From Chryseobacterium oncorhynchi (GTDB taxonomy: Bacteria > Bacteroidota > Bacteroidia > Flavobacteriales > Weeksellaceae), in contig NZ_PPEI02000002.1 in NCBI RefSeq assembly GCF_002899895.1, positions 558,001 to 622,000 of the forward strand: a DNA stretch of 64,000 bases, read 5' to 3'. Of this stretch, positions 1-8,257 are shown piece by piece (within the stretch, counting starts at the first letter, position 1; each line of letters opens with the position of its first letter). The position numbers and the translations under genes are program-made. The notes below the pieces were generated by a model, which saw nothing but the letters and a program-made list of their open reading frames with translations, searched no databases and had not been told where the DNA came from.

Positions 1-1
1 T

Positions 2-646
2 CTGGAATTTGAAATCAACCAGATTAATCAACAGCATAAAGGAAAACTTATTATTGGAGCCAGTACTACTGTTGCTCAATACATTCTGCCTGAAATCCTG
101 GCGAAATTCAATGCATACTATAAAGATATTAAAATAGAACTTCTGACCGGAAATACAGAAGCCATTTCCTCCCTTTTAAAAGAAGAAAAGATTGATCTGG
201 GTATTATTGAAGGAGAATCACAGTCTTCTTATTTTGAATACAAAACCTTTAAACCTGATGAAATTGTACTGGCTGCAAAATCGGATCATCTTCTGGCGAA
301 CAAAACCTTAAACTTAAAAGATCTTTACCAACTAGATCTTATTTTCCGTGAACAAGGCTCCGGAACGTTAGAATTTATTCAAAACCGTTTAAAGGAAAAG
401 GAAATCAATATCAATGAATTGAATACCGTTATTCAACTGGGAAGCAGTGAAAGCATTAAAAACTACCTTCTTCATTCTGATTGTATGGCTTTTCTTTCTA
501 TAAGTACTATTTTGAACGAATTGAAAAACAATATTCTTACGGTTATTGATATTAAAAACTTCAGTATCGAAAGGGATTTTCATTTTATTCTTCCAAAAGG
601 AGAACAGTCTGAGCTAATCAAGCTTTTCCTGAGGTTTGCTGAGTAA
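2..646 (+). CDS. LysR-family transcriptional regulator, C-terminal part (5' end outside window)
   Basis: The frame is open from the window edge to TAA at 644-646, about 214 residues. They match the effector-binding half of a LysR regulator: a strand starting KLIIGASTTVAQYILP, then EGESQSSYFEYK, a hinge, and a closing IERDFHFILPKG strand. The N-terminal helix-turn-helix lies outside the window. The next gene on the same strand encodes a YeiH-type exporter. In Escherichia coli the LysR gene yeiE also sits beside yeiH, so this protein plausibly controls the exporter in response to a small sulfur or oxyanion ligand. That role is inferred from neighbourhood, and the ligand is not readable from the sequence. 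Confidence 0.85.
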   Translation: MEFEINQINQQHKGKLIIGASTTVAQYILPEILAKFNAYYKDIKIELLTGNTEAISSLLKEEKIDLGIIEGESQSSYFEYKTFKPDEIVLAAKSDHLLANKTLNLKDLYQLDLIFREQGSGTLEFIQNRLKEKEININELNTVIQLGSSESIKNYLLHSDCMAFLSISTILNELKNNILTVIDIKNFSIERDFHFILPKGEQSELIKLFLRFAE

Positions 647-724
647 TTGGTTTGTACAATGTATAAAGTATTCATGTAAAAAGTATTAATGATCCAGCTC
701 CTGCTATAGTTGATTACCTGAAAC

Positions 725-764
725 ACATTTTACATTTTACATTTTACATTTTACATTTTACATT
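725..764. repeat. Heptanucleotide tandem repeat ACATTTT, about 5.7 copies
   Basis: Five exact head-to-tail copies of ACATTTT are followed by a partial ACATT. They lie between the LysR stop and the YeiH start. Each unit is 7 bp, so copy-number change would shift promoter spacing by a non-helical increment. Confidence 0.9.
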
Positions 765-858
765 AATTATAACTTATAGTTATCAAACATAACAAAATAC
801 AATTTACTTTATAATAATATATTGCGGAATTTTGTTCCAGATTTTAAACGTTCGCAAT

Positions 859-1794
859 ATGAAAGATTTCATTCAAAATGAAGCAACACGAAAAGTAATT
901 TTTATTGGATTAGCCGTCTTATCTTTAACTCCGTTGGTATCATCTCCAATTGCTTTAGTATTAGGTTTTGCTTTAGCTGTTTTTTTGGGAAACCCTTTTG
1001 AAAAACACCTTCACCAATATATTCATTTATTACTGCAGATTTCTATTGTTGGCCTCGGTTTCGGGTTAAAACTGGATGAAGCTCTTCATGCCGGAAAAAC
1101 AGGATTGATGTTGACTGTGGTAAGTATTGCTACGGTAATGCTTTTAGGATACATTTTAGGGAAAGTATTTAAACTTGAAAGACCCCTTTCCTATCTTCTT
1201 TCTGCGGGTACTGCCATTTGTGGCGGAAGTGCCATTGCTGCTGTTTCTCCTATTATTAAACCCAGTACAAAACAAATCTCCTTGGCATTGGCCATTGTTT
1301 TTACGTTAAACTCCATTGCTTTATTCGTTTATCCGGCTATTGGGCACTTGCTGAATCTTTCACAGGAGCAGTTTGGGCTTTGGTGCGCCGTTGGAATTCA
1401 TGATACAAGCTCTGTAGTAGGCGCAGCTAGTAAATATGGAGATGAAGCCTTAAAAATTGCCACTACCGTGAAATTAGCCCGTGCTTTATGGATCATACCC
1501 ATTTCCCTGATTACCATGTTCGTTTTTAAGAGTAAGGACTCAAAAATAAAAATACCGTGGTTCATAGGATACTTCATATTGGCGATTCTATTGAATACCT
1601 ATTTCCCTTTTATGGATAGCTTCAGCACTATGATCACTTCAGTAGCTAAATCCGGCCTGAATCTGACCTTATTTTTCATTGGCTCTACTCTTTCTCTACA
1701 AACCCTAAAAACAATCGGTTTTAAGCCCTTATTAACAGCTATATTACTTTGGGTAACCATCAGTGTAGGAAGTTTACTTTACATTATTCATTAA
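859..1794 (+). CDS. YeiH/UPF0324 family putative sulfate exporter
   Basis: A polytopic membrane protein of 312 residues from ATG 859 (the frame stays open to a TTG at 832, but the ATG gives the usual family start MKDFIQNE). It has about ten hydrophobic segments. Family signatures include the central GTAICGGSAIAA loop and the IHDTSSVVGAA stretch near residue 180. UPF0324 proteins are annotated as putative sulfate exporters, although the substrate is not firmly established. The preceding LysR gene is the likely regulator, as in the yeiE-yeiH pair. A heptanucleotide repeat lies just upstream, and an imperfect hairpin at 1801-1831 follows the stop. Confidence 0.85.
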   Translation: MKDFIQNEATRKVIFIGLAVLSLTPLVSSPIALVLGFALAVFLGNPFEKHLHQYIHLLLQISIVGLGFGLKLDEALHAGKTGLMLTVVSIATVMLLGYILGKVFKLERPLSYLLSAGTAICGGSAIAAVSPIIKPSTKQISLALAIVFTLNSIALFVYPAIGHLLNLSQEQFGLWCAVGIHDTSSVVGAASKYGDEALKIATTVKLARALWIIPISLITMFVFKSKDSKIKIPWFIGYFILAILLNTYFPFMDSFSTMITSVAKSGLNLTLFFIGSTLSLQTLKTIGFKPLLTAILLWVTISVGSLLYIIH

Positions 1795-1800
1795 AAACAA

Positions 1801-1831
1801 CAGAACCCTCTTGAAAATCAAAAGGGTTCTG
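1801..1831 (+). terminator. Hairpin after the YeiH-type gene
   Basis: The arms CAGAACCCT and AGGGTTCTG enclose an inner TTG/CAA pairing. The stem is strong, but no long T-run follows, so termination may be inefficient. Confidence 0.5.
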
Positions 1832-1874
1832 CCTATTAAATGTGGAAATGTTTATTTCGTATTGAAATAATTTC

Positions 1875-2057
1875 TTAAACTTCACCGCAAGTATAAACCT
1901 GAGGACAAGCTATATACTGAGGACAATATTTAGGTCCAACTACAGTTCCTGAGCAGCTGCATCCGCAAAGAGATAAATCCGGATTTCCGCTTATCCCTCC
2001 TGCAATATTCTTCAAGTCTTCTTTTCTTAATTTTTTAGCATTCTTAATAATGTTCAT
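1875..2057 (-). CDS. Double-glycine leader, cysteine-rich bacteriocin-like small peptide
   Basis: Sixty residues. The N-terminal half is a classic double-glycine (ComC/bacteriocin-type) leader, with basic and Leu/Ile residues leading to NIAGG at residues 17-21. The roughly 39-residue core contains six cysteines, in LCGCSCS and then three well-spaced single Cys, with several Pro and Tyr. Such peptides are normally cut after GG by a C39-peptidase ABC transporter, but none is encoded within this window. Short GG-leader peptides annotated as bacteriocin-like recur in Chryseobacterium genomes; their role there is unknown. A -7-like box TAACTTTG lies upstream (minus strand, 2100-2107). Whether it is an antimicrobial, a RiPP precursor or a signal cannot be told here. 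Confidence 0.75.
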   Translation of the reverse strand: MNIIKNAKKLRKEDLKNIAGGISGNPDLSLCGCSCSGTVVGPKYCPQYIACPQVYTCGEV

Positions 2058-2226
2058 GGGTCTTTGTTTTGATTAAACAATATAGTTTTAGTTCGTACTC
2101 AAAGTTAAACAAATATCAATTATAAGCAACATATTTTTTAATAAAACTTAATATATTATTGATTTTAATATAATTACCATACTATAAATAAGAAATATAT
2201 TATTTTAAATTATTAAACAAATTAAA

Positions 2227-3468
2227 TTATTCAATAAATTCAAGGTCCTTATCATGGGTTTCCGAGATCGTAAGGGACGAATAAAACGCAAGTCCAAATA
2301 CGACCACCCCAACAATGGCAGCACTTATAATCACAGAAAAATTAACTTTAAGAAGATCAAAGGCAAGGATCATCACCGGTACCAATCCTCTTACCATATT
2401 GGGAACAGTTGTGGTTGCTGTATTTCTGATATTTGTTCCGAACTGCTCTGCTGCAAGGGTGACAAACATCGCCCAATATCCTGTTCCCAGTCCCAGCCAG
2501 ACACAGAACAGGTAATATTTTGTTTCTGTATCTGTATTTCCAAACAACATGAATGCAACCCCAATAATGGTGAAAACCAACATATAAAATATTGCCATTT
2601 TCCGCGATTTTAAGGCGTGAGAAATAAAACCACTCATCAAATCACCAACAGAGATCCCCACATATGCCCACATAATTGCTTTTCCGGGACTGAGATCCTT
2701 TATTCCGAATTCAGGGGCAAATTGATTAGCCAAAACAGCCAGAATCCCTATACAGTACCATGTAGGTAATCCTACTGCAATACATTTTAAGTATCTTACC
2801 AACCTGTCTTTATTCGTGAAAAAGGATAGAAAATTTCCTTTGGAGACGTTTTTATGTTCAATATTCTTATATATTCCTGATTCTGAAACGCTTATTCTTA
2901 AAATAAGCAACATAATCCCCATAATCCCTCCAATAATGTAGGAGATATTCCATCCTCCAGCTAATTCTACTGTAAGTTGGGCAACGACAGCTCCCATCAA
3001 TCCAAAACCCGCTACCACGGAGGTTCCAATAGCTCTTAAATTCTTCGGCAGACTTTCAGAAACAAGTGTAATTCCGGCTCCTAGCTCTCCGGCTAAACCT
3101 ATTCCTGCAATAAATCTTAAGCCAGCATATTGATACACTAAATGCTCTTTTGGAAAATAAGGTAAAAAACCACAGGCGATATTGGCAAGGGAATACACTA
3201 AAATAGAACCAAAGAGCACAGAAAGTCTGCCTTTTTTATCCCCGAAAATACCCCAGAAGACTCCTCCAATAAGAAGACCCACCATCTGACAATTCAGAAT
3301 AAAGGTTCCATCTGCATCCGGATTAAGCCCTAAGGCTTTTAAACTGGGGATCCTTACAATTCCAAATAAGAGGAGATCATAGATGTCTACAAAATAGCCT
3401 AAGGCTGAAATAATAACGGGAATCGAAAAAATGTACTTCAGTTTTGAAGATAGGGACAGTTCTTGCAT
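2227..3468 (-). CDS. MFS transporter
   Basis: A 413-residue major facilitator superfamily permease with about 12 membrane segments. The cytoplasmic loop 2-3 carries motif A as GDKKGR near residues 76-81, and helix 4 contains ARG-like RFIAGIGLAGELGAG, typical of the sugar/metabolite:H+ symporter subgroup. The ligand cannot be predicted. It is transcribed away from rny and separated from it by a strong terminator, so it is a monocistronic unit. The 3' end abuts an AT-rich gap of about 170 bp before the bacteriocin-like peptide gene. Confidence 0.85.
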   Translation of the reverse strand: MQELSLSSKLKYIFSIPVIISALGYFVDIYDLLLFGIVRIPSLKALGLNPDADGTFILNCQMVGLLIGGVFWGIFGDKKGRLSVLFGSILVYSLANIACGFLPYFPKEHLVYQYAGLRFIAGIGLAGELGAGITLVSESLPKNLRAIGTSVVAGFGLMGAVVAQLTVELAGGWNISYIIGGIMGIMLLILRISVSESGIYKNIEHKNVSKGNFLSFFTNKDRLVRYLKCIAVGLPTWYCIGILAVLANQFAPEFGIKDLSPGKAIMWAYVGISVGDLMSGFISHALKSRKMAIFYMLVFTIIGVAFMLFGNTDTETKYYLFCVWLGLGTGYWAMFVTLAAEQFGTNIRNTATTTVPNMVRGLVPVMILAFDLLKVNFSVIISAAIVGVVVFGLAFYSSLTISETHDKDLEFIE

Positions 3469-3490
3469 TGTTAAATTTTGATAAAAATAA

Positions 3491-3518
3491 AAAACCTTTC
3501 AATTTCTTGAAAGGTTTT
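3491..3518 (-). terminator. Intrinsic terminator of rny
   Basis: A perfect 12-bp stem (AAAACCTTTCAA / TTGAAAGGTTTT) with a 4-nt loop lies 23 bp past the rny stop codon. It is A/T-flanked and so could work in both directions. Confidence 0.85.
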
Positions 3519-3541
3519 TATAAAATATCTTGATCTGATTA

Positions 3542-5107
3542 TTATCTTGCAATATTCACAGCTCTCGTTTCTCTGATTACTGTTACTTTTACCTGTCCTG
3601 GGTAGGTCAGTTCATTCTGGATCTTTTCAGAGATATCGTAAGATAGTTGAGAAGCTACTTCATCATTTACTTTTCCACTTTCTACCATTACTCTTAGTTC
3701 TCTACCTGCTTGGATTGCATATGCACTTGATACTCCATCGAAGCTTAATGCTGCAGACTCAAGGTCTTTCAATCTCTGGATGTAAGATTCCAATACTTGT
3801 CTTCTTGCTCCAGGTCTTGCTCCTGAAATAGCATCGGCTACCTGAATGATTGGAGATAATAACGACTTCATTTCAATTTCGTCGTGGTGAGCTCCAATTG
3901 CGTTTACAACTTCTGGGTTTTCACCGTATTTCTCAGCCCATTGCATTCCTAATAAAGCGTGTGGTAATTCAGATTCCTGCTCAGGAACTTTACCAATATC
4001 GTGTAATAGACCTGCTCTTTTAGCTAATTTTACGTTTAAGCCTAATTCAGCAGCCATTGTTGCAGCGATGTTTGCTACTTCTCTTGAGTGCTGTAGTAAG
4101 TTTTGTCCGTATGAAGAACGGTACTTCATTCTACCAACGATCTTAATTAACTCTGGGTGTAATCCGTGGATTCCAAGGTCAATAATCGTTCTTTTTCCTA
4201 CTTCAATAATCTCCTCTTCAATTTGCTTTCTTGTTTTTTCTACTACTTCCTCGATTCTTGCCGGGTGGATTCTACCATCCGTAACCAATCTGTGAAGGGA
4301 TAGTCTTGCAATTTCTCTTCTTACCGGATCAAAACATGAAAGAAGAATAGCTTCCGGAGTATCATCCACGATGATCTCAACTCCTGTTACCGCTTCTAAT
4401 GCACGGATATTTCTACCTTCTCTACCGATAATTCTACCTTTTACTTCGTCAGATTCAATATTGAATACTGATACTGAGTTTTCGATAGCCTGCTCTGTCC
4501 CGATTCTTTGGATCGTTTGGATAACAATTTTTCTGGCTTCGTTTTTAGCATTCATCTGAGCTTCCTCCATGATGCCCTGAACGTGCGCCTGTGCTCTTGT
4601 CTTCGCTTCAGCTTTCATGGTTTCTACCAATTCTGCTTTAGCTTCTTCAGCTGTGTAATTAGAGATCTTTTCAAGTATTTCTACTTTCTTAGCAGTAGCT
4701 ATATCTAATTCCTGCTGTTTTCTGTCTAGAATCTCGTTCTTCTTCGCGTAATCTGCAATCTGTCTGTCTAAATCCTTTTCAAGTTTTCCTGTCTTGCTAA
4801 GATCGTCATTCAGTTTGTGCTCCTTGTCTTTTGTTCTTTTTTCAGCTTCCTGCATCTTTTTCTCACGAGATTGGATGTCTGAATCATGCTGAGATTTTAG
4901 TTCAAGGAATTTTTCCTTAGCTTGAAGATTCTTTTCTTTCTTTATGGATTCAGCTTGTACGTTAGCTTTTTCTATAAGGTTTTCGGCATTTTTAGTTGCA
5001 TCATCTATGATAAATTTTGCCTTAGTATTCAGTGAGCTTCTGGAAAAAAACATTCCCACGACAGCCCCGATTACTAAACAAACAACACCGACTATAACTT
5101 CTATCAT
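3542..5107 (-). CDS. rny: Ribonuclease Y
   Basis: A 521-residue membrane-anchored endoribonuclease that starts bulk mRNA decay. Domain order is the family's: an N-terminal membrane anchor (residues 2-21), a long charged coiled coil (about 30-200), a KH RNA-binding domain with [13 protein letters not shown] (about 215-275), and an HD phosphohydrolase domain with GLLHDIGK and GAHHDEIE (about 335-430). The length matches the usual 510-525 residues. It lies downstream of zapA, with a 6S-like RNA in between, and ends in its own terminator. Membrane anchoring and RNA cleavage are known for the family; nothing here looks unusual. Confidence 0.97.
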   Translation of the reverse strand: MIEVIVGVVCLVIGAVVGMFFSRSSLNTKAKFIIDDATKNAENLIEKANVQAESIKKEKNLQAKEKFLELKSQHDSDIQSREKKMQEAEKRTKDKEHKLNDDLSKTGKLEKDLDRQIADYAKKNEILDRKQQELDIATAKKVEILEKISNYTAEEAKAELVETMKAEAKTRAQAHVQGIMEEAQMNAKNEARKIVIQTIQRIGTEQAIENSVSVFNIESDEVKGRIIGREGRNIRALEAVTGVEIIVDDTPEAILLSCFDPVRREIARLSLHRLVTDGRIHPARIEEVVEKTRKQIEEEIIEVGKRTIIDLGIHGLHPELIKIVGRMKYRSSYGQNLLQHSREVANIAATMAAELGLNVKLAKRAGLLHDIGKVPEQESELPHALLGMQWAEKYGENPEVVNAIGAHHDEIEMKSLLSPIIQVADAISGARPGARRQVLESYIQRLKDLESAALSFDGVSSAYAIQAGRELRVMVESGKVNDEVASQLSYDISEKIQNELTYPGQVKVTVIRETRAVNIAR

Positions 5108-5145
5108 AATTTATATTGAGTTTTAATTGTATTCATATCCTTTAA

Positions 5146-5322
5146 ATAAAAAAAGCCCACAATAATCCAGGGATTGAGAGTAAACTCCTAATCAACACGA
5201 TTTGAACTGATTTCCACTGTCTGTAATCCGGAAGACCGGCACGCCATTCGATGGACATTTGTTCGGTAATTGCTTAGCGTTGAGTTTACCTTTAATGTGT
5301 TAGAATCATTGTAGGCAGTTTG
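5146..5322 (-). ncRNA. ssrS: Probable 6S RNA
   Basis: The zapA-rny gap encodes a highly structured minus-strand RNA of about 175 nt. Its outer stem pairs 5303-5316 with 5155-5168 (14 bp including G-U pairs). A second 8-bp stem pairs 5282-5289 with 5180-5187 (GTAAACTC/GAGTTTAC). A large, poorly paired central region is capped by a CCGG-tctt-CCGG hairpin (5228-5239). The 3' arm runs straight into seven T residues. A long rod with a central bubble and a closing-stem terminator is the 6S RNA plan, in which the RNA mimics an open promoter and traps sigma-70 RNA polymerase. Location beside zapA is also seen for E. coli ssrS. The assignment is by structure and context, not by a covariance search. 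Confidence 0.75.
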
Positions 5323-5337
5323 TTCAGGAAAAAAAAT

Positions 5338-5625
5338 CTATTTCCCGATTTCATTCAACGATTGATTGATTTGTTTTAATCTTTCGTTGCTCGAATTAAT
5401 ATTTTTCTCGTAGTTAAGAGACACTACTTCTGCATTAGTTCCCAATTTAAGGGCACACATGGCCAAAGCATCTTGTTTATCTCTTACATCGAAGTTCTGT
5501 TCAAAATCTTTAATCATACTTTCGATCTGCTTCCCTACTTTACGCAAAGTTTCTTCCTCTGCTGCCGGTACGTTCAGCGGATATACTCTTCCTGCAATGT
5601 TGACGGTTATTCTCCTTACCTCCAT
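5338..5625 (-). CDS. zapA: Cell division protein ZapA
   Basis: Ninety-five residues: an N-terminal beta region (VRRITVNIAGRVYPLNVP), the helix with EEETLRKVGKQI, and a C-terminal coiled coil. ZapA is a tetrameric cytosolic protein that bundles FtsZ filaments at the division site. The start codon overlaps the stop of the upstream coiled-coil gene by one base (TAATG), which implies translational coupling. The probable 6S RNA follows, and may be partly processed from the same transcript. Confidence 0.9.
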   Translation of the reverse strand: MEVRRITVNIAGRVYPLNVPAAEEETLRKVGKQIESMIKDFEQNFDVRDKQDALAMCALKLGTNAEVVSLNYEKNINSSNERLKQINQSLNEIGK

Positions 5626-6017
5626 TATAATCCACTGTTTTGAAGCTGTGCAATACAGAAATCTATTTCTTTTACCAATCTGTTGATGTGATTTTTCATT
5701 AACCTATTGTGTTCAGGATTCCCTGATATTGCTGAATAAAGTTTTATATTTTTTTGTTCTTCTGCTAATACCTGATTTCTTCTCCTCTCCTCATCATACT
5801 TCTTCTTCAAGTCTTCATGCTCAATACTTAATTCTGATAAATTTTCAGTAAGACTTTTGTAATTCTTTTGAAGAGTCAAAATCTTCCTCTCTAATTCTGA
5901 AAAATTGTTTTCTAAATCTTGAAGCATTTCAGGTTTGTATATTCTAACTAGAAGCAAAAATAAAAAAATAATAACACTAACAAAAATAAAACGTCCTATA
6001 TTTTGTAATCTCAACAA
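5625..6017 (-). CDS. Membrane-anchored coiled-coil protein coupled to zapA
   Basis: 130 residues: one membrane segment (about residues 8-24, FIFVSVIIFLFLLLV) followed by a continuous heptad-rich coiled coil (about 35-95) and a short C-terminal helix. I do not recognise a named family. Its stop overlaps the zapA start (TAATG). In other bacteria ZapA works with the coiled-coil protein ZapB, so a ZapB-like or septal scaffold role is reasonable, but it is inferred only from shape and coupling. A shorter start at the Met before LQDLENN would remove the membrane anchor. I keep the long form because the hydrophobic segment is well formed. Confidence 0.75.
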   Translation of the reverse strand: MLRLQNIGRFIFVSVIIFLFLLLVRIYKPEMLQDLENNFSELERKILTLQKNYKSLTENLSELSIEHEDLKKKYDEERRRNQVLAEEQKNIKLYSAISGNPEHNRLMKNHINRLVKEIDFCIAQLQNSGL

Positions 6018-6065
6018 AAAAGGAGATGCAGATGCACCTCCTATGTATTTTCAATGTGATATTTT

Positions 6066-6848
6066 TTATTCAAATTTCAATACAAACATAATTGCTCTTG
6101 TCTGTAATGTAGAAACGGCAGATGCCCAATAAGGAGGTGTAGTTGCATTATCAGCCACTTTTTCATTATTCATGAAGAATGTTCCTCTTACCCCAGGAGT
6201 CAGTTTAAACTTATTGAAGTAAAACTGGATTCCCATTTCTGCAGACCAAGCAAAGTTATGCGTTGTGGATCTGAAGATCTGCTGCATGTTATCATCAGTA
6301 GACCCTGAGTTGGATTGTAGGTTCACTATATAATTTACCCCAGCTGCAACGTATGGTCTTGAATTATACCATCTTCGCCCGTGAAGCTCCAAAAGTACCG
6401 GAATATCAACCAATGTAGACTTAATTTCTCTTACTTTATCTTTATCTGTTAAAGGAAAAGGCATAAACGGAGCATTAGTTAATGATCCACCTGCATAAAT
6501 ATCATTGGATTGAGTATTAAAAGTCAACTGTCTTTGTGCAAACTGTAGACCTGGTTCTATCCTTACATCCAGATAGTCATTCAGTCTCCATTTTGCAATA
6601 AGCCCAGCACCGAAACTGTAACTTTCCTTAGAGGAAACAAGGTTTTCGTTTTCATTCATCCCGTATCTTGGATGCAATACAATTCGGTAGTCTAGTCTAT
6701 TCCCGTTCAAATAAAACCCCCAACTGAATTTCTGCTCGTCGAAATCTTCCAACTTGTCCATTCTGTTTCGGGTTCTAAATTGCGCGTTTGCAAAAACGGC
6801 AACATTTACTGAGGTCAAAACCAGTGCTTTTAATAGAAATTTATTCAT
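6066..6848 (-). CDS. porT: PorT-family type IX secretion outer membrane protein
   Basis: 260 residues with a signal peptide ending ...VFANAQ and an outer-membrane beta-barrel pattern of alternating aromatic/hydrophobic strands that ends in the terminal strand TRAIMFVLKFE. PorT (SprT in Flavobacterium johnsoniae) is needed for the type IX secretion system that exports cargo with C-terminal sorting domains. Such cargo is encoded elsewhere in this window. The gene directly follows ubiE with a 3-bp gap, an arrangement I also associate with flavobacterial porT. Confidence 0.8.
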   Translation of the reverse strand: MNKFLLKALVLTSVNVAVFANAQFRTRNRMDKLEDFDEQKFSWGFYLNGNRLDYRIVLHPRYGMNENENLVSSKESYSFGAGLIAKWRLNDYLDVRIEPGLQFAQRQLTFNTQSNDIYAGGSLTNAPFMPFPLTDKDKVREIKSTLVDIPVLLELHGRRWYNSRPYVAAGVNYIVNLQSNSGSTDDNMQQIFRSTTHNFAWSAEMGIQFYFNKFKLTPGVRGTFFMNNEKVADNATTPPYWASAVSTLQTRAIMFVLKFE

Positions 6849-6851
6849 AGG

Positions 6852-7583
6852 TTACTTTGTTGCTTTATAAATTGTGGCTATACCTAAACTTAATTTTTTA
6901 TATTCAACTTTCTTAAATCCCGTATCTAAAAGAATTTGCTTCATCTTCTCCCCGAAAGGAAAAGCATTTACAGAATCCGGAAGGTATGTATACGCCCTAT
7001 TATCTTTAGAAACCAATCTGCCTATGGCAGGTAATATATTTTTGAAATAAAACATATAAAATGGTCCTAAAAAACCCTCAACCTTTGAAAACTCCAGTAT
7101 ATAAACACTCTTGTTATCTTTAACTACTCTTCTTAACTCTGCTAAACCTTTGGTAAGGTTCTCAAAATTCCTCACTCCAAATGCAACGGAAACAGCATCA
7201 AATCTATTGTCCTCGAAAGGTAAATTTTCTGCATCCCCTTTTTGCATGGAAATTTTGCCGTCTAATTTAAGTTTTTTTATTTTAATAACGCCAACATTCA
7301 GCATTTGTTGTGATAAATCTAAACCAACTACTTTTGAACCGGTTCCTTTTTCAATAGTAATTGCCAGATCTCCCGTTCCTGTAGCCACATCCAGCACTTC
7401 CTGCGGATTATCATTTTTCATCCATTTTACCAGTTTGTTTCTCCACAAAATATCAATTTTCATGGATAAAACTCTGTTTAAAAGGTCATACTTCGGTGCA
7501 ATATTGTCGAACATATCCTCTACCTGGCTCTTCTTTGTAGCCTCCGAATTGTAGGGAGTAACTTTAGTGATATCTTTTGTCAA
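6852..7583 (-). CDS. ubiE: Demethylmenaquinone methyltransferase (MenG/UbiE)
   Basis: 243 residues of class I SAM-dependent methyltransferase: SAM motif I VLDVATGTGDLAI, the UbiE signature RVLSMKIDILWRNKLV, and VAFGVRNFENL with a C-terminal KKLSLGIATIYKA. It methylates demethylmenaquinone in the last step of menaquinone synthesis, the respiratory quinone of flavobacteria and a substrate for the cytochrome bd oxidase encoded at 26.3 kb. It lies 3 bp upstream of porT and 3 bp downstream of a small membrane protein gene, suggesting a single transcript. Confidence 0.95.
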   Translation of the reverse strand: MTKDITKVTPYNSEATKKSQVEDMFDNIAPKYDLLNRVLSMKIDILWRNKLVKWMKNDNPQEVLDVATGTGDLAITIEKGTGSKVVGLDLSQQMLNVGVIKIKKLKLDGKISMQKGDAENLPFEDNRFDAVSVAFGVRNFENLTKGLAELRRVVKDNKSVYILEFSKVEGFLGPFYMFYFKNILPAIGRLVSKDNRAYTYLPDSVNAFPFGEKMKQILLDTGFKKVEYKKLSLGIATIYKATK

Positions 7584-7586
7584 AAC

Positions 7587-8156
7587 TTAAAACTTGTAAT
7601 ATTCTTTGTAATAATTTAGGTAATCCTGCTTTCTGAAGATCTTTGATCTCGACTCCACTTTCTGGATGTTCTTGATCAATTTATCATAATCTTCATCTAC
7701 ATTGTAATAAAATTCTTCTGTGTAAAGCTTATTGAAACGCTTTGCTCCTCCGAGGTATTCCTTTCCGTCTATGACAGTCTTATCAAGCGCCATCAATAAC
7801 GAATCTTTTTTAAGGTTATACCCGTAGTACTGGTCATTCACATAGTAATCCTTATGTGCGATATTAAGTAGACCACGAAGCTTATTTACTTCAAATGCCG
7901 AATCATAAAGCATTTTTTTATTTTGGTCGAAAACCTGAATAGAGTTTTTTCCCTTATTCAAATCCACATGCACATACTGTCCCCCTGAAATAATTCCTTC
8001 AGAACCGTTATTGATCTTAAAGTAATACGTATTGGGGGTAGGATTATCTACAACATAATAATTCTTCTTGGCTAAAAAAAGGAAGTAGATCCCAAAGGCA
8101 CCGATAAACGCCACAGCTGCAATGAGTAAGCCTTTTAAGGACGAGTTGTTTTTCAT
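7587..8156 (-). CDS. Membrane-anchored protein of unknown function upstream of ubiE
   Basis: 189 residues: an N-terminal transmembrane anchor (about 8-28) followed by a soluble, tyrosine-rich domain, with predicted strands to residue 95 and a helical C-terminus (KLIKNIQKVESRSKIF). I do not recognise a family. It is the first gene of the unit with ubiE and porT. A -7-like box TAAATTTG sits 22 bp before the ATG (minus strand, 8179-8186). Co-transcription with porT hints at an envelope function, but this is only context. Confidence 0.75.
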   Translation of the reverse strand: MKNNSSLKGLLIAAVAFIGAFGIYFLFLAKKNYYVVDNPTPNTYYFKINNGSEGIISGGQYVHVDLNKGKNSIQVFDQNKKMLYDSAFEVNKLRGLLNIAHKDYYVNDQYYGYNLKKDSLLMALDKTVIDGKEYLGGAKRFNKLYTEEFYYNVDEDYDKLIKNIQKVESRSKIFRKQDYLNYYKEYYKF

Positions 8157-8223
8157 AGATTGTAAAGTACAATTTTTGCAAATTTAATAATATTTTTAAT
8201 TCTCGGTTATTAATATTAATTAT

Positions 8224-8231
8224 TAACTTTG
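8224..8231 (+). promoter_or_regulatory. -7 promoter box TAACTTTG for the FabH-like gene
   Basis: An exact match to the Bacteroidota TAnnTTTG box, 26 bp before the ATG at 8258. No clear -33 TTG lies at the usual 17-23 bp spacing. Confidence 0.55.
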
Positions 8232-8257
8232 CATCTTTAAAAAAATCATATAAACGA

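Noticed and set aside
2254-2613. 119-codon ORF antisense to the MFS gene
   Set aside because: It lies entirely within the MFS coding region on the other strand and has no recognisable domain or ribosome-binding signal.
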